The translations under genes and the position numbers were made by a program. Shown one piece after another: positions 17,911-26,801 of a stretch of 64,000 bases of DNA (position 1 is the first letter of the stretch; each line of letters starts with the position of its first letter). This stretch comes from DATJGR01 sp963780795 (GTDB lineage: Bacteria; Pseudomonadota; Gammaproteobacteria; Pseudomonadales; Azotimanducaceae), in contig CAWADH010000003.1 in NCBI GenBank assembly GCA_963780795.1, forward strand, positions 124,001 to 188,000, in the 5' to 3' direction. The notes beneath the pieces are model-generated. The model searched no databases. It saw nothing but the letters and a program-made list of their open reading frames with translations, and had not been told where the DNA came from.

Positions 17911-19938
17911 ATGATCGTCGTGGGTCGCACCCTCGCGGGGCTGCGCGCGCGAGCGCTTTGCGTTCTCCTCGCGCTGCTTTCGCTCCACGCAACGGCCGAC
18001 GAACTCGGCGACAAGCGCCAGCAGTATCTCGCCGCGCTGCGCAGCCTCGACGACGGTCAGATCGAAGCGTTCCAGGCTGCAAAAGCCGCGCTCGCCGACT
18101 ATCCGCTGTATCCGTATCTCGATTATCAGGATCACCTGCTGCGGCTGAGTCATCTGACCGCCGCCGAGGTCGCGGCATTCCGCGAACGTTGGAAAGACTC
18201 GCCCATCGCCGATCGGCTGTATGACGAATGGATGGAAGACCTCGCGCGGCGCGGGGAATGGGACGTCTTCATCGTCAATTACGAACCGGCCGGCGCCAGC
18301 GCGGACCGGCAATGCACTTATCTGCGCGCGCTCGACCGCAGCGGCCAGCATGATGCGGCGATGGCCGCGGTCGCACCGTTGTGGCTGGTCGGCACGTCGC
18401 AACCGAAGAGTTGCGATGCCTTGTTCGCGACGTGGATCGAACGCGGGCGAGTGAACAATCGTCTGGTGTGGGAACGGTTGACGCTGGCGATTCAGGCGCG
18501 GTCGTGGGATCTGGCGCGCTACCTCGCGGGTCTGCTGAGCGTCGAACTGCGCAAGCAGGGGGAGTTGTTCTATCGCGTCGGCCGCGAGTCCACGCTGGTG
18601 CAGAACACCGCGCACTTCAGCACCGACGACTCCGCCACGCGCGACATCGTCCGGTTCGGCTTGCGCCGCCTGGCTGCGATCGATCCCGACGCTGCCGCAG
18701 CGGCGTGGTCCGACTACCGCAAACGCTTGTCGTTCGACCCTGACGACGTGCGCATCATCGGCCAGGATCTGACGATCGGGTTTGCCCGCCGCGGCATCGT
18801 CGACCCGAATGCAGATCTCACACCGAGCGCCGACGGTCGTCATCTGCTGGTACAGGAAGCGCTGATTCTCGCGGCGTTGACCAACAAAGACTGGCCGAAC
18901 GTCGTCGCGCTCATCATGCGTCTCGACGAGACGGAACGCGCCAAACAGCGCTGGCAATACTGGCTCGGGCGCGCCCAACGAGCGCTCGCTGCCGCGTCGA
19001 GCGCTGCCGCGTCAAGCGCTGCCGCGTCAAGCGTTACCGTGTCAAGCGCTGCCGCACCGGGCGAGACTGCGTCGAGCGACGCCGCGAAGAGCGCTGCGCC
19101 GCCGACGGAGAATCCGTGGATCGCCCTCGCCGACGACCGGCAGTACTACGGATTTCTCGCCGCCGAGTCGCTCGGGGTAACGCCGTCGCTCAACGATCAG
19201 TCGACGCGGCCGGGTGCCGAAGCGATCAACGCGATGCAGCAACGTCCGTCGATGCAACGACTCATCGAGTTGTATGCGCTCGGCGACCGCTCCGATGCGA
19301 GGCGCGAGTGGGCGAAACAGCTGCCGAACCTCGACCCCTCGCAGCGCGCTGCGGCGGCCTACATCATTGCCGACATCGGCTGGATCGACCTCAGCATCAT
19401 GGCCGCGAACGCGGCAGAACTGCGCGACGACTTGTCGCTGCGATTCCCGAGTCCGTTCACGCCGACGTTCGTGAGGGAAAGTCGCGCCACCGCCGTGCCG
19501 ATCAGCTTCCTTTATGGCGTGGCACGGCAAGAGAGCGCGTTCGGTCCGGCGGCCCGCTCTTCGGCCGGCGCGCTCGGCCTCATGCAGTTGATGCCGGCCA
19601 CTGCGGCCGCGACGGCGCACAACGCCGGCGAACCGACACCCCTCACGGCGGCCCTGTTCGATCCGGCGGTCAACGTGCACATCGCGAGCCGCCACCTGGC
19701 CGAGCTGCTCGAGCGCTACGACGGCAACCGCGTGCTCGTGGCCGCCGCTTACAACGCCGGCTCGCACCGCGTCGACCGCTGGTTGCGCGACCGTCCTGCC
19801 CGGCCGGCCGACATCTGGATCGAGACCATTCCGTTCAGCGAGACGCGCGACTACGTGAAGAACGTACTGGCGTTCGCGTACATCTACGGCCAGCGGCTCG
19901 GTCATCCGACGAAGTTCCTCGACGCCGACGAGCGCTGA
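17911..19938 (+). CDS. slt: Soluble lytic murein transglycosylase, Slt70 type
   Basis: Periplasmic enzyme cleaving the MurNAc-GlcNAc bond with formation of 1,6-anhydro-MurNAc. 675 residues. A signal peptide ends near LSLHATA (about residue 30). A long alpha-helical superhelix precedes the C-terminal goose-lysozyme-like SLT domain. The catalytic glutamate is E541 in RQESAFGP, followed by GALGLMQLMPATA and AAYNAGSHRV. Residues 360-394 are an Ala/Ser insert encoded by 15-bp tandem repeats, probably a flexible linker. tatD starts about 24 bases after the stop, suggesting an operon. Confidence 0.93.
   Translation: MIVVGRTLAGLRARALCVLLALLSLHATADELGDKRQQYLAALRSLDDGQIEAFQAAKAALADYPLYPYLDYQDHLLRLSHLTAAEVAAFRERWKDSPIADRLYDEWMEDLARRGEWDVFIVNYEPAGASADRQCTYLRALDRSGQHDAAMAAVAPLWLVGTSQPKSCDALFATWIERGRVNNRLVWERLTLAIQARSWDLARYLAGLLSVELRKQGELFYRVGRESTLVQNTAHFSTDDSATRDIVRFGLRRLAAIDPDAAAAAWSDYRKRLSFDPDDVRIIGQDLTIGFARRGIVDPNADLTPSADGRHLLVQEALILAALTNKDWPNVVALIMRLDETERAKQRWQYWLGRAQRALAAASSAAASSAAASSVTVSSAAAPGETASSDAAKSAAPPTENPWIALADDRQYYGFLAAESLGVTPSLNDQSTRPGAEAINAMQQRPSMQRLIELYALGDRSDARREWAKQLPNLDPSQRAAAAYIIADIGWIDLSIMAANAAELRDDLSLRFPSPFTPTFVRESRATAVPISFLYGVARQESAFGPAARSSAGALGLMQLMPATAAATAHNAGEPTPLTAALFDPAVNVHIASRHLAELLERYDGNRVLVAAAYNAGSHRVDRWLRDRPARPADIWIETIPFSETRDYVKNVLAFAYIYGQRLGHPTKFLDADER
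18988..19092 (+). repeat. 15-bp tandem repeat inside slt
   Basis: Seven consecutive 15-base units related to GCTGCCGCGTCAAGC. Units 1-3 are nearly identical and 4-7 increasingly diverged. They encode an AAASS-type linker in the same reading frame. Confidence 0.85.
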
Positions 19939-19961
19939 TCCGAACAGCGAGGACCGTACAT

Positions 19962-20744
19962 CTGATCGACATCGGCGCGAATCTCACCAACCCCGCATTT
20001 GCCGGCGACCTCGCGGCGGTGCTGCAGCGGTCGGTCGAAAGCGGCGTCGAACGCGTCGTCGTCACCGGAACCGATGTGGCTTCGAGCCGCGCCGCCGTCG
20101 CGCTGTGCGCCGCGCATGCACCGCACCTCTATTGCACCGTTGGCGTTCATCCGCACGATGCCGCTACCGCGCCGCACGGATGGTGCGCCGAACTCGAAGA
20201 GCTGGCGTCGAACCCGTCGGTTCGCGCGATCGGCGAGACCGGCCTCGACTTCAATCGCAACTACTCCCCGCCGCCGGTACAGCAGACGGTTTTCGAAACG
20301 CAATTGCAACTTGCCGCGCGTCTCGGGCTTCCGGTGTTCGCGCACGATCGCGAGAGCGGCGGCGCGGTCGCCGATGCCTTGCAGCGTCACCGCAGCGGGC
20401 TGCGCGACGTGGTCGTGCATTGCTTCACCGGAACAGAGGCGGAACTGCGGCGCTATCTGGAACTCGGTTGCCACATCGGCATCACCGGCTGGGTCTGCGA
20501 CGAACGGCGCGGCGCGGAACTGAAGCAAATGGTCTCGCTCATTCCAAGCGAACGCCTGCTGATCGAAACCGACGCACCGTTCCTGCTGCCGCGCACGCTG
20601 TCGCCGCGGCCGAAGAACCGCCGAAACGAACCGGCGCATCTCGTCTGGATTGCCAGAACAGTGGCCGACGCACGTGGCACGACCATCGGCGAAATCGACG
20701 CGATCACCAGCGCAAACGCCCGTCGCGTGTTCGCCCTCGACTGA
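19962..20744 (+). CDS. tatD: TatD family metal-dependent deoxyribonuclease, CTG start
   Basis: Metal-dependent 3'-5' exonuclease of the amidohydrolase fold. 260 residues. The protein aligns with E. coli TatD from its first residue (MFDIGVNL versus [M]IDIGANL). GVHPHD, GETGLDFNRNY, HCFTGT, GITGWVCDERRG and IETDAPFLLPR are all conserved and contain the metal ligands. No ATG, GTG or TTG occurs in frame between the last upstream stop-side sequence and the conserved N-terminus. CTG at 19962 has GAGGA (19949-19953) eight bases upstream and matches the E. coli start exactly. It follows slt closely. Confidence 0.9.
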   Translation: MIDIGANLTNPAFAGDLAAVLQRSVESGVERVVVTGTDVASSRAAVALCAAHAPHLYCTVGVHPHDAATAPHGWCAELEELASNPSVRAIGETGLDFNRNYSPPPVQQTVFETQLQLAARLGLPVFAHDRESGGAVADALQRHRSGLRDVVVHCFTGTEAELRRYLELGCHIGITGWVCDERRGAELKQMVSLIPSERLLIETDAPFLLPRTLSPRPKNRRNEPAHLVWIARTVADARGTTIGEIDAITSANARRVFALD

Positions 20745-20747
20745 TCC

Positions 20748-20984
20748 TTACGATACCAATCGCAACACGTCGTCGGCATTGAACGGCCACGCGAGTTCCG
20801 CGCCGACCTCGGAGGCCACAACCGGGATCGAAGTGCCATATCGCTCGAAGAGGGTCGGATCGTCTGCGATGTCGACCACGTCGACAGTCGTGCGGCGCAG
20901 TTCTGGCATACTACGCAGCAATCGCTCGGCGCTTTCGCAGAGGTGGCAACCCTCGGTGGAGTAAAGAATGAGCGATCTGATCAC
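20748..20984 (-). CDS. Glutaredoxin-like protein, DUF836 family
   Basis: 78-residue thioredoxin-fold protein. The redox motif CHLC (in STEGCHLCESA) is near residues 13-16, and the cis-proline is in SIPVVA. The start is GTG. It is short for a thioredoxin but right for the DUF836/glutaredoxin-like group of gammaproteobacteria. It converges on tatD, with three bases between the stops, and is divergent from the C39-like gene 29 bases away. It is presumably a cytoplasmic dithiol protein; the partner is unknown. Confidence 0.85.
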   Translation of the reverse strand: MIRSLILYSTEGCHLCESAERLLRSMPELRRTTVDVVDIADDPTLFERYGTSIPVVASEVGAELAWPFNADDVLRLVS

Positions 20985-21013
20985 CCGCGCAGGCTAAGAG
21001 AACGGAATCGGTA

Positions 21014-21940
21014 GTGCAAACGCTGCGGTTCGCTTCGGCAAACGTCGCCGCCCGCCACCCGCTCGACACATCGGGCGCAGCGGCGTGGCGTCGGAGCGAA
21101 GGCGCCTGGAGTTGCACGATCGACCTCGGCGTGCTTCCCAACGATCACATTGTGGTGCCGAGTTTCGCTCTGAAGGGTGTTCCTCATAGCGACTTCGCCG
21201 GAGAACTCGTCGCAGCCGACGCCGCGTGGCGCATCGCGCCAACGCAACGTATGGCACTCGAGACGAACGGTACCGATCCGCGCGCGACCACGCACATCGA
21301 CTACTTCCGCTGCCGTGCCGACGTCGCCGCCGCGTCTCTCACTCTCTCGACGGCCGTTGCGCACGAACCGGCCGACTACCTGATTTCCGTCTCGGTACGC
21401 GAATTCCGCATCGCTGCCGCGGCCGGCAGCGCCGTCACGCGCCGCCTGGTGGTACCGCCGATCAGTCAGTTGACCGCGCCGCGCGCGCTGCGTTACCGCA
21501 TCTGTTCACCGACCTGCATCGCGATGGTGCTCGCATACCACGGCATAGACGCCTCGTTGGCCGCAGTCGTGCGGGCGTGCCTGCACGAACCGTCGGGGCT
21601 GTTCGGCGTGTGGCCGCTGGCGATCCGAACCGCGACCGACGCCGGACTGATCGGTAACGTGGAGTGCTTCTCCAGCCTCGACGCCGCAGCGCCGGTTCTG
21701 GAACGCGGTCTGCCGATCGTGGCAAGCATCCGCTTCGCGGCAGGCGCGTTGCCGGGCGCGGCGCTGTCCGGAACGGATGGCCACCTGGTAGTGGTCACCG
21801 GCATGGACGCCGACTGGGTGTACATCAACGATCCTGCCGCGCGCGACGCGAGCGGCGTACCGCGACAATGTCCGCGCGACGCGTTCGCTGCCGCCTGGCT
21901 CACCGAGCGCGGCGCCGCATACATCCTGCGTCCCCTCTGA
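21014..21940 (+). CDS. C39-like peptidase domain protein
   Basis: 308 residues, GTG start. The N-terminal ~155 residues look beta-rich and have no recognised family. The C-terminal half is a papain-fold C39_2-like domain: CSPTCIAMVLAYHG supplies the presumed catalytic cysteine, GHLVVVTGMD the histidine, and VYINDPAA the Asn/Asp turn. No signal peptide or membrane segment is evident, so it is probably cytoplasmic, unlike ABC-linked C39 bacteriocin peptidases. In related organisms such proteins are annotated 'peptidase C39 family'. Substrate unknown; the RimJ-like gene follows 37 bases downstream. Confidence 0.7.
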   Translation: MQTLRFASANVAARHPLDTSGAAAWRRSEGAWSCTIDLGVLPNDHIVVPSFALKGVPHSDFAGELVAADAAWRIAPTQRMALETNGTDPRATTHIDYFRCRADVAAASLTLSTAVAHEPADYLISVSVREFRIAAAAGSAVTRRLVVPPISQLTAPRALRYRICSPTCIAMVLAYHGIDASLAAVVRACLHEPSGLFGVWPLAIRTATDAGLIGNVECFSSLDAAAPVLERGLPIVASIRFAAGALPGAALSGTDGHLVVVTGMDADWVYINDPAARDASGVPRQCPRDAFAAAWLTERGAAYILRPL

Positions 21941-21977
21941 TGTATCGTTCAGCCACGACTGCTGAGACGGAGCATCG

Positions 21978-22514
21978 GTGCAATCGCTGATCGAACCGCG
22001 CGTCATCGTTCGGCCTGTTGCACCGGACGATCGCGACGAGTTTCTCGCGTTGATGCAGGCGAGCCGCAGCCTGCACGAGCCGTGGATATCGCCGCCGCTC
22101 ACCGCTCGCGCATTCGATGCGTATCTCACGCGCATGAACCGCAACGACCACGAAGGTCTCGTGGTGTTCCGGCGCGATCATCCGGTGATCGTCGGCGTGA
22201 TCAATCTGAACAACATCGTGCGCGGCTCGTTTCTCAACGCATCGCTCGGCTACTACGCGGGACTGCCCTACGCCGGTAACGGATACATGACCAGCGGGCT
22301 CAAGGCCGCCGTGCGATATGCATTCGACGGCATGGGCCTGCACCGACTCGAAGCAAACATCCAGCCGAACAACGCGCGCTCGATCAATCTCGTGAAACGC
22401 TGCGGCTTCGTGAGCGAGGGATTTTCGCCGAAGTTCCTCTACATCGACGGCGCATGGCGCGACCACGAGCGTTGGGCAATCTATCACCGCCGCGATACAC
22501 TGCACGGCGCCTAA
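21978..22514 (+). CDS. RimJ/RimL-type GNAT N-acetyltransferase
   Basis: 178 residues, GTG start. GNAT fold resembling ribosomal-protein-alanine N-acetyltransferase RimJ. The acetyl-CoA loop is near LPYAGNGYMTSGLKAAV, and the conserved LHRLEANIQPNNARS and KRCGFVSEG segments are those of the RimJ/RimL branch. The C-terminal YIDGAWRDHERWAI strand is typical. Acetylation of ribosomal protein S5 is the likely but unproven role; related enzymes act on small molecules. Closely packed between the C39-like and S9 peptidase genes. Confidence 0.85.
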   Translation: MQSLIEPRVIVRPVAPDDRDEFLALMQASRSLHEPWISPPLTARAFDAYLTRMNRNDHEGLVVFRRDHPVIVGVINLNNIVRGSFLNASLGYYAGLPYAGNGYMTSGLKAAVRYAFDGMGLHRLEANIQPNNARSINLVKRCGFVSEGFSPKFLYIDGAWRDHERWAIYHRRDTLHGA

Positions 22515-22529
22515 CACAGACCGTAGTCC

Positions 22530-24476
22530 ATGCCCCGAATCGCCCCTTACGGCAGTTGGCCGTCACCGATCAGCGCCGAACTCATCACCGCTGGCGTAAC
22601 CGGACTGAGCGCGTTGAGCGGCAACGATTCTGCGTTGTTCTGGCTCGAATCGCGACCGGAAGAAGGCGGCCGCAACGCGCTCGTCATGTGGCGCAACGGC
22701 ACGCGCACCGAATTGACGCCGGCGCCGTTCAACGTGCGCACGCGCGTCCACGAGTATGGCGGCGGCGCCTACCTCGCCACGAACAGCAACGCATACTTCG
22801 TGAACTTCGCAGACCAGAACATCTATCGCGTGCCGCTGACGGGCGGCATTCCGGTCACAGTAACGCATACGGACGCAGACACGCGTTACGCAGATTTCGT
22901 GGTCGACGAACCGCGCGCGCGCCTCATCTCGGTCGGTGAGCGACCCGGAGAAAAGGAACGCGAGAACTGCCTGCTCGCGGTGGATATCGCCACTGGTGCA
23001 AGCACCGACCTGCATCGGGGCCACGACTTCTATGCAGCGCCGCGCATTTCCCCCGACGGCCGCCGGCTCTGTTTCCTGAGCTGGGACCACCCGAACATGC
23101 CGTGGGACGGCACCCAACTGCACGTCGCACAGCTGACCGCCGAGGGCTTGCTCGCCGACGAAACCATCGTCGCCGGCGGCGCGGCCGAGTCGATCGTGCA
23201 GCCGGAGTGGCTCACGTCGGATCGCATCCTGTTCGCGTCTGACCAGAACGGCTTCTGGAACCTCTACAGTTACGACGCCAGCGGCATCTACTGTGCGTAT
23301 CCTGATGCGGCCGAGTACAGCGGTCCAGCATGGGGCTTCGGCTCGAAGTACTATTGCGTGCTGGGTCCGCGTCACGTCGTCGCCCAGCGAATGCACAAAG
23401 GCGCGACGACGCTGCTGATCATCGACGTGGACAACGGCATGGCCACGCCGCTGCCGAGCGAATGGCAGGCTTTCTTCGGCCTCGCGATCGTCGGCGAGCG
23501 CCTCTACTTCGTCGGCGGCAGTCCCGATCGTCTCGCCACGATCACTTCGATGGATCTGACCGGCTCGCCCGGCGAACCGATCGCCGTTGCCGGCAAGCTG
23601 CCCATCGACGCGTCGTATTTTTCGATGCCGGAGTCGATCGAGTATCCGACCCGCGACGGCGCCACCGCATATGCCTACTTCTATCCGCCCCGCAATCCGG
23701 ACGCGCTGGCCCCGTCTACGGAGCGGCCGCCACTGCTCGTCATGAGCCACGGCGGGCCGACAGCGGCGACGCATCCGTTGATCAACTTCCGCATTCAGTA
23801 CTACACCACGCGCGGCTGGGCCGTCGCCGATGTGAACTACGGCGGCTCCAGCGGTTACGGGCGCGCGTACCGCGAACGGCTCGACGGTCAGTGGGGCGTG
23901 GTCGACGTGCACGACTGCGAAGATCTCGTCGAGCATCTCGCGACAGCCGACCGCATCGATCGCGATCGCGTCGCAATCCGCGGCGGTAGCGCGGGCGGTT
24001 ACACGACGCTGGCGGCGCTCACGTTCGGCAACACGTTCCGCGCCGGCGCGAGCCACTACGGAATCGGTGATCTCGAAACGCTCGCGCGCGATACGCACAA
24101 GTTCGAATCGCGTTACCTCGATCGGTTGATCGGCCCCTATCCGCAGGCGCGCGACCTCTACGTCGAACGCTCGCCGATCCATCACGTCGAACGACTGACG
24201 TGTCCCGTGGTGTTCTTCCAGGGTCTCGAAGACCGCGTGGTGCCACCGAACCAGGCCGAAGCGATGGTCGATGCATTGCGAAGCCGGCAACTCCCGGTCG
24301 CGTACGTCGCGTTCGAAGGCGAGCAACACGGCTTCCGGCAGGCGCCGAACATCCGGCGCGCGCTCGAAGGCGAGTATCTGTTCTTCGCCCGCATCTTCGG
24401 GTTCGAGCCGGCCGATTCGTTACCGCCGCTCGAGATCGAGTTCCTCGGCTCACACTTGCATAAGAAGTCCAGATGA
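22530..24476 (+). CDS. S9 family prolyl oligopeptidase-type peptidase
   Basis: 648 residues without a signal peptide, so cytoplasmic. The N-terminal two-thirds is a seven-bladed propeller of the dipeptidyl/acylaminoacyl peptidase type, and the C-terminal third is an alpha/beta hydrolase. The catalytic triad is visible: Ser487 in GGSAGG, Asp568 in GLEDRVVP, His600 in GEQHGF. It cleaves short peptides; specificity cannot be read from sequence. The last four bases overlap the ddl start (ATGA), so it is translationally coupled with a cell-wall gene, which may just reflect gene packing. Confidence 0.92.
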   Translation: MPRIAPYGSWPSPISAELITAGVTGLSALSGNDSALFWLESRPEEGGRNALVMWRNGTRTELTPAPFNVRTRVHEYGGGAYLATNSNAYFVNFADQNIYRVPLTGGIPVTVTHTDADTRYADFVVDEPRARLISVGERPGEKERENCLLAVDIATGASTDLHRGHDFYAAPRISPDGRRLCFLSWDHPNMPWDGTQLHVAQLTAEGLLADETIVAGGAAESIVQPEWLTSDRILFASDQNGFWNLYSYDASGIYCAYPDAAEYSGPAWGFGSKYYCVLGPRHVVAQRMHKGATTLLIIDVDNGMATPLPSEWQAFFGLAIVGERLYFVGGSPDRLATITSMDLTGSPGEPIAVAGKLPIDASYFSMPESIEYPTRDGATAYAYFYPPRNPDALAPSTERPPLLVMSHGGPTAATHPLINFRIQYYTTRGWAVADVNYGGSSGYGRAYRERLDGQWGVVDVHDCEDLVEHLATADRIDRDRVAIRGGSAGGYTTLAALTFGNTFRAGASHYGIGDLETLARDTHKFESRYLDRLIGPYPQARDLYVERSPIHHVERLTCPVVFFQGLEDRVVPPNQAEAMVDALRSRQLPVAYVAFEGEQHGFRQAPNIRRALEGEYLFFARIFGFEPADSLPPLEIEFLGSHLHKKSR

Positions 24477-25423
24477 ACAACGCTCGCGTCGCCGTCATCG
24501 CTGGCGGCAAATCTAACGAGGCTGCGGTTTCGCGCTCGTCCGCTGCCGAAGTGACGAAGGCGCTGAAGAGTTCGTTCGAACACGTGCGCCAATTCGAACT
24601 CGACGCAACGCTGACGCGATCGCTGCAGGAGTTTCGTCCCGACGTGGTGTTTCCGGTACTGCACGGTCCGCCGGGCGAAGACGGCACCGTTCAGGGTTAT
24701 CTCGAGATCCTCGGCCTTCCTTACGTAGGCAGCGGCGTGCACGCCAGCGCTTGCGCTATGGACAAGAGCCTCGCCAAAGCCGTGTTCCGCCGAATCGGTC
24801 TGCCGATGTGTCCGGAACGGGTATTTCCCAAAGGCACCACGGTTCCCGATGCGTGCCGCGAAACACTCGCCGCGTTCGGCGATCGCGTGGTCGTCAAACC
24901 GTTGCGCCAGGGTTCTGCGATCGGCGTAACGCCGGTGATGAACGGCGGCGATCTCAGCAAGCCGTTCGAAACCGCATTCGCACTCGGCGACGGCGTGCTG
25001 GTGGAACCGTTCGTGCTCGGCATGGAAGTGACGGTGGGCGTGCTCGATCTGCACGGCACCGCGGCCCGCCCGTTTCCAACGATCGAAGTGAAAACGCCCC
25101 GCGGCACGTGGTACGACTACGAACACCGCTACACGGTCGGCCAGAGCGAGCACGTGATCCCGGCGCCGGTGGGCGCCCCTTGTCAGAACCGTCTGCAGGA
25201 AATCGCGCTGGCGGCGCACACGGTTCTCGGTTGCGCCGATCTCTCGCGCGCCGACTTCATCGTGACCGACGCCGAAGACATCGTGCTGCTCGAAGTGAAT
25301 ACGCTGCCGGGAATGACGCCCACCAGTCTGTTTCCGGACGGCGCGCGCGCGATCGGCCTCTCGTTCGAGGCACTGGTGGAAGCGCTCGTGCGCAGCGCGC
25401 TCGATCGCGGCGCGCGGGGCTGA
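24473..25423 (+). CDS. ddl: D-alanine--D-alanine ligase
   Basis: ATP-grasp enzyme joining two D-alanines for peptidoglycan precursors. 316 residues. HGPPGEDGTVQG is the N-terminal D-Ala site loop, YVGSG the family signature, VVKPLRQGSAIGV the ATP-grasp segment, and LLEVNTLPGMTPTSL the metal-binding C-terminal motif. The usual HG(x)xGEDG appears as HGPPGEDG. The start overlaps the peptidase stop. Lies outside the dcw cluster, so it resembles the DdlA-like stand-alone copies; a second copy may exist elsewhere. Confidence 0.93.
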   Translation: MNNARVAVIAGGKSNEAAVSRSSAAEVTKALKSSFEHVRQFELDATLTRSLQEFRPDVVFPVLHGPPGEDGTVQGYLEILGLPYVGSGVHASACAMDKSLAKAVFRRIGLPMCPERVFPKGTTVPDACRETLAAFGDRVVVKPLRQGSAIGVTPVMNGGDLSKPFETAFALGDGVLVEPFVLGMEVTVGVLDLHGTAARPFPTIEVKTPRGTWYDYEHRYTVGQSEHVIPAPVGAPCQNRLQEIALAAHTVLGCADLSRADFIVTDAEDIVLLEVNTLPGMTPTSLFPDGARAIGLSFEALVEALVRSALDRGARG

Positions 25424-25424
25424 C

Positions 25425-26729
25425 TCAGGCGGTCGCGGTTCCCACCGCGGTTCCGGCCGCGGCCGGTGTGTGCGACTCGTCGGCCGGCGGCGTCGCATCC
25501 GCGCTCGTTGGCGGCGGCGCGATCATCGCCGGCAGCAGATGCTTCACGAGTGTCACGGCGCTGCGGTCGTCGAAACGCGTTTTGGCGGCTTTGATCAGTT
25601 GCTGCTGCTGATCGGCGAGGAATTCGAGCGTCTGGCTCACGCCCGAATCGTTGTGCATCCACTGCTGTAGCCCGCCGTCGTCACTCGCGTACTTGTCCAT
25701 CTGACGGCTGTCGCGCATCGACATCTTCAACGAGAACCCGGCGAGCTGATCGGTGTCGATCTGCGCATCGCCCAGTCGCGTAATGGCCGCTTGCATGTCG
25801 CCGTGGAAGAACTGGTTTGCGACGTCGATCACCTGCTGCAGCACTTCGTCGATTGCCGACTTCTCGGCGTCGGACAGATCGCCGGTGATCTGCATGTTGA
25901 CGTAGCGCGCGCTGCTGCCGGTGGTTTCCGTTGCGCGAACGCCTGCCCCCGAGTCGGTCACACCGGAGAGCCCCGTGCGACTGGTCACGTCGAGCTGCTG
26001 GAACACCAGCTCCACCAGATCGCCTTCCTGAGTGGTCAGCTTCAACGTCAATGCGGTTTCGCTGGTGCGATCGACCGTACGTGCACGCAGCGACCCAAAC
26101 GCGTCGCCATCGAGGTGCTTGATGGCCGGAGCGTCGTCGCGCGGAGCGGATTCCGATGCCGGTGTCGCCGGCGCGGTTGGCGTTGCGTGCGGCGCGGCCG
26201 TCACGTGGACCGACAGGCGTCGGTAGGTCAGCGTGGTTGCGTCGATGACGACGTGACGCCGCACGGTATCGGGTGTCCTCGTCAGCTCCGACGGCGATGT
26301 CTCCCGCGCGTCGGTCGCAGGCGGCGTTTCCTCTTCCGCGCTGACGGGCTCGGATGGCCGCCCCGCAACGTCTTCCGACGGCTCTTGCGGTTGCTGTGGC
26401 ACGGCACTCGACAACTGCGACAACGCAAACCGCTCGTATGCGAGCGTGGCCACCACCGTGTAGCTGCGGCCGGGGTCGACGTGCTGCGCCTGATATGTGA
26501 CGCGTGCGCGCTCGAATTGCAGCAGCGACTGCGACTGCGGCGGTGACTCGGTAGATGCCGGCGCAAGCGCTTGGTGCGGTGGCGCTTGGTGCGGTGGCGC
26601 TTGGCGCGGTGGCGCTTGGCGGATCACGCAGGGCGTCGGCGCGTCCGATTGTTGCGCGGCCGGCGGCGCGCCGACCAATGGCTGCCACTGTGTCTTCAGG
26701 TCCGTCGCAGCCCGGATCTGTCCCACCAT
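25425..26729 (-). CDS. Unknown Pro/Ala-rich protein with a conserved C-terminal domain (DUF5610-like)
   Basis: 434 residues with no signal peptide or membrane segment. The first ~200 residues are low complexity, Pro/Gln/Thr/Glu-rich, and include an RQAPPHQAPP repeat encoded by 15-bp units. The conserved-looking part is LTLKLTTQEGDLVELVF, then YVNMQITGDLSDAEKSAI and VANQFFHGDMQAAI. That pattern (TTQEGD strand, then a helical acidic segment ending FFxGDxQAA) resembles a family I recall as DUF5610, seen in pseudomonads. I cannot confirm the match without a search. It sits between ddl and amtB, and its stop is a few bases from the ddl stop. Function unknown. Confidence 0.6.
   Translation of the reverse strand: MVGQIRAATDLKTQWQPLVGAPPAAQQSDAPTPCVIRQAPPRQAPPHQAPPHQALAPASTESPPQSQSLLQFERARVTYQAQHVDPGRSYTVVATLAYERFALSQLSSAVPQQPQEPSEDVAGRPSEPVSAEEETPPATDARETSPSELTRTPDTVRRHVVIDATTLTYRRLSVHVTAAPHATPTAPATPASESAPRDDAPAIKHLDGDAFGSLRARTVDRTSETALTLKLTTQEGDLVELVFQQLDVTSRTGLSGVTDSGAGVRATETTGSSARYVNMQITGDLSDAEKSAIDEVLQQVIDVANQFFHGDMQAAITRLGDAQIDTDQLAGFSLKMSMRDSRQMDKYASDDGGLQQWMHNDSGVSQTLEFLADQQQQLIKAAKTRFDDRSAVTLVKHLLPAMIAPPPTSADATPPADESHTPAAAGTAVGTATA
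26566..26625 (-). repeat. 15-bp tandem repeat encoding a QAPP(R/H) tract
   Basis: Four adjacent 15-base units related to GGCGCTTGGTGCGGT (plus-strand reading). They encode the Pro/Gln repeat in the unknown protein at 25425-26729. Confidence 0.75.
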
Positions 26730-26801
26730 AGCCGTCTTCCCTGTGGCTCTAGGGACGCTAACGGCCGCTCCGGCAAGTACTTTAATCGGGTCGTCGTACC
26801 A

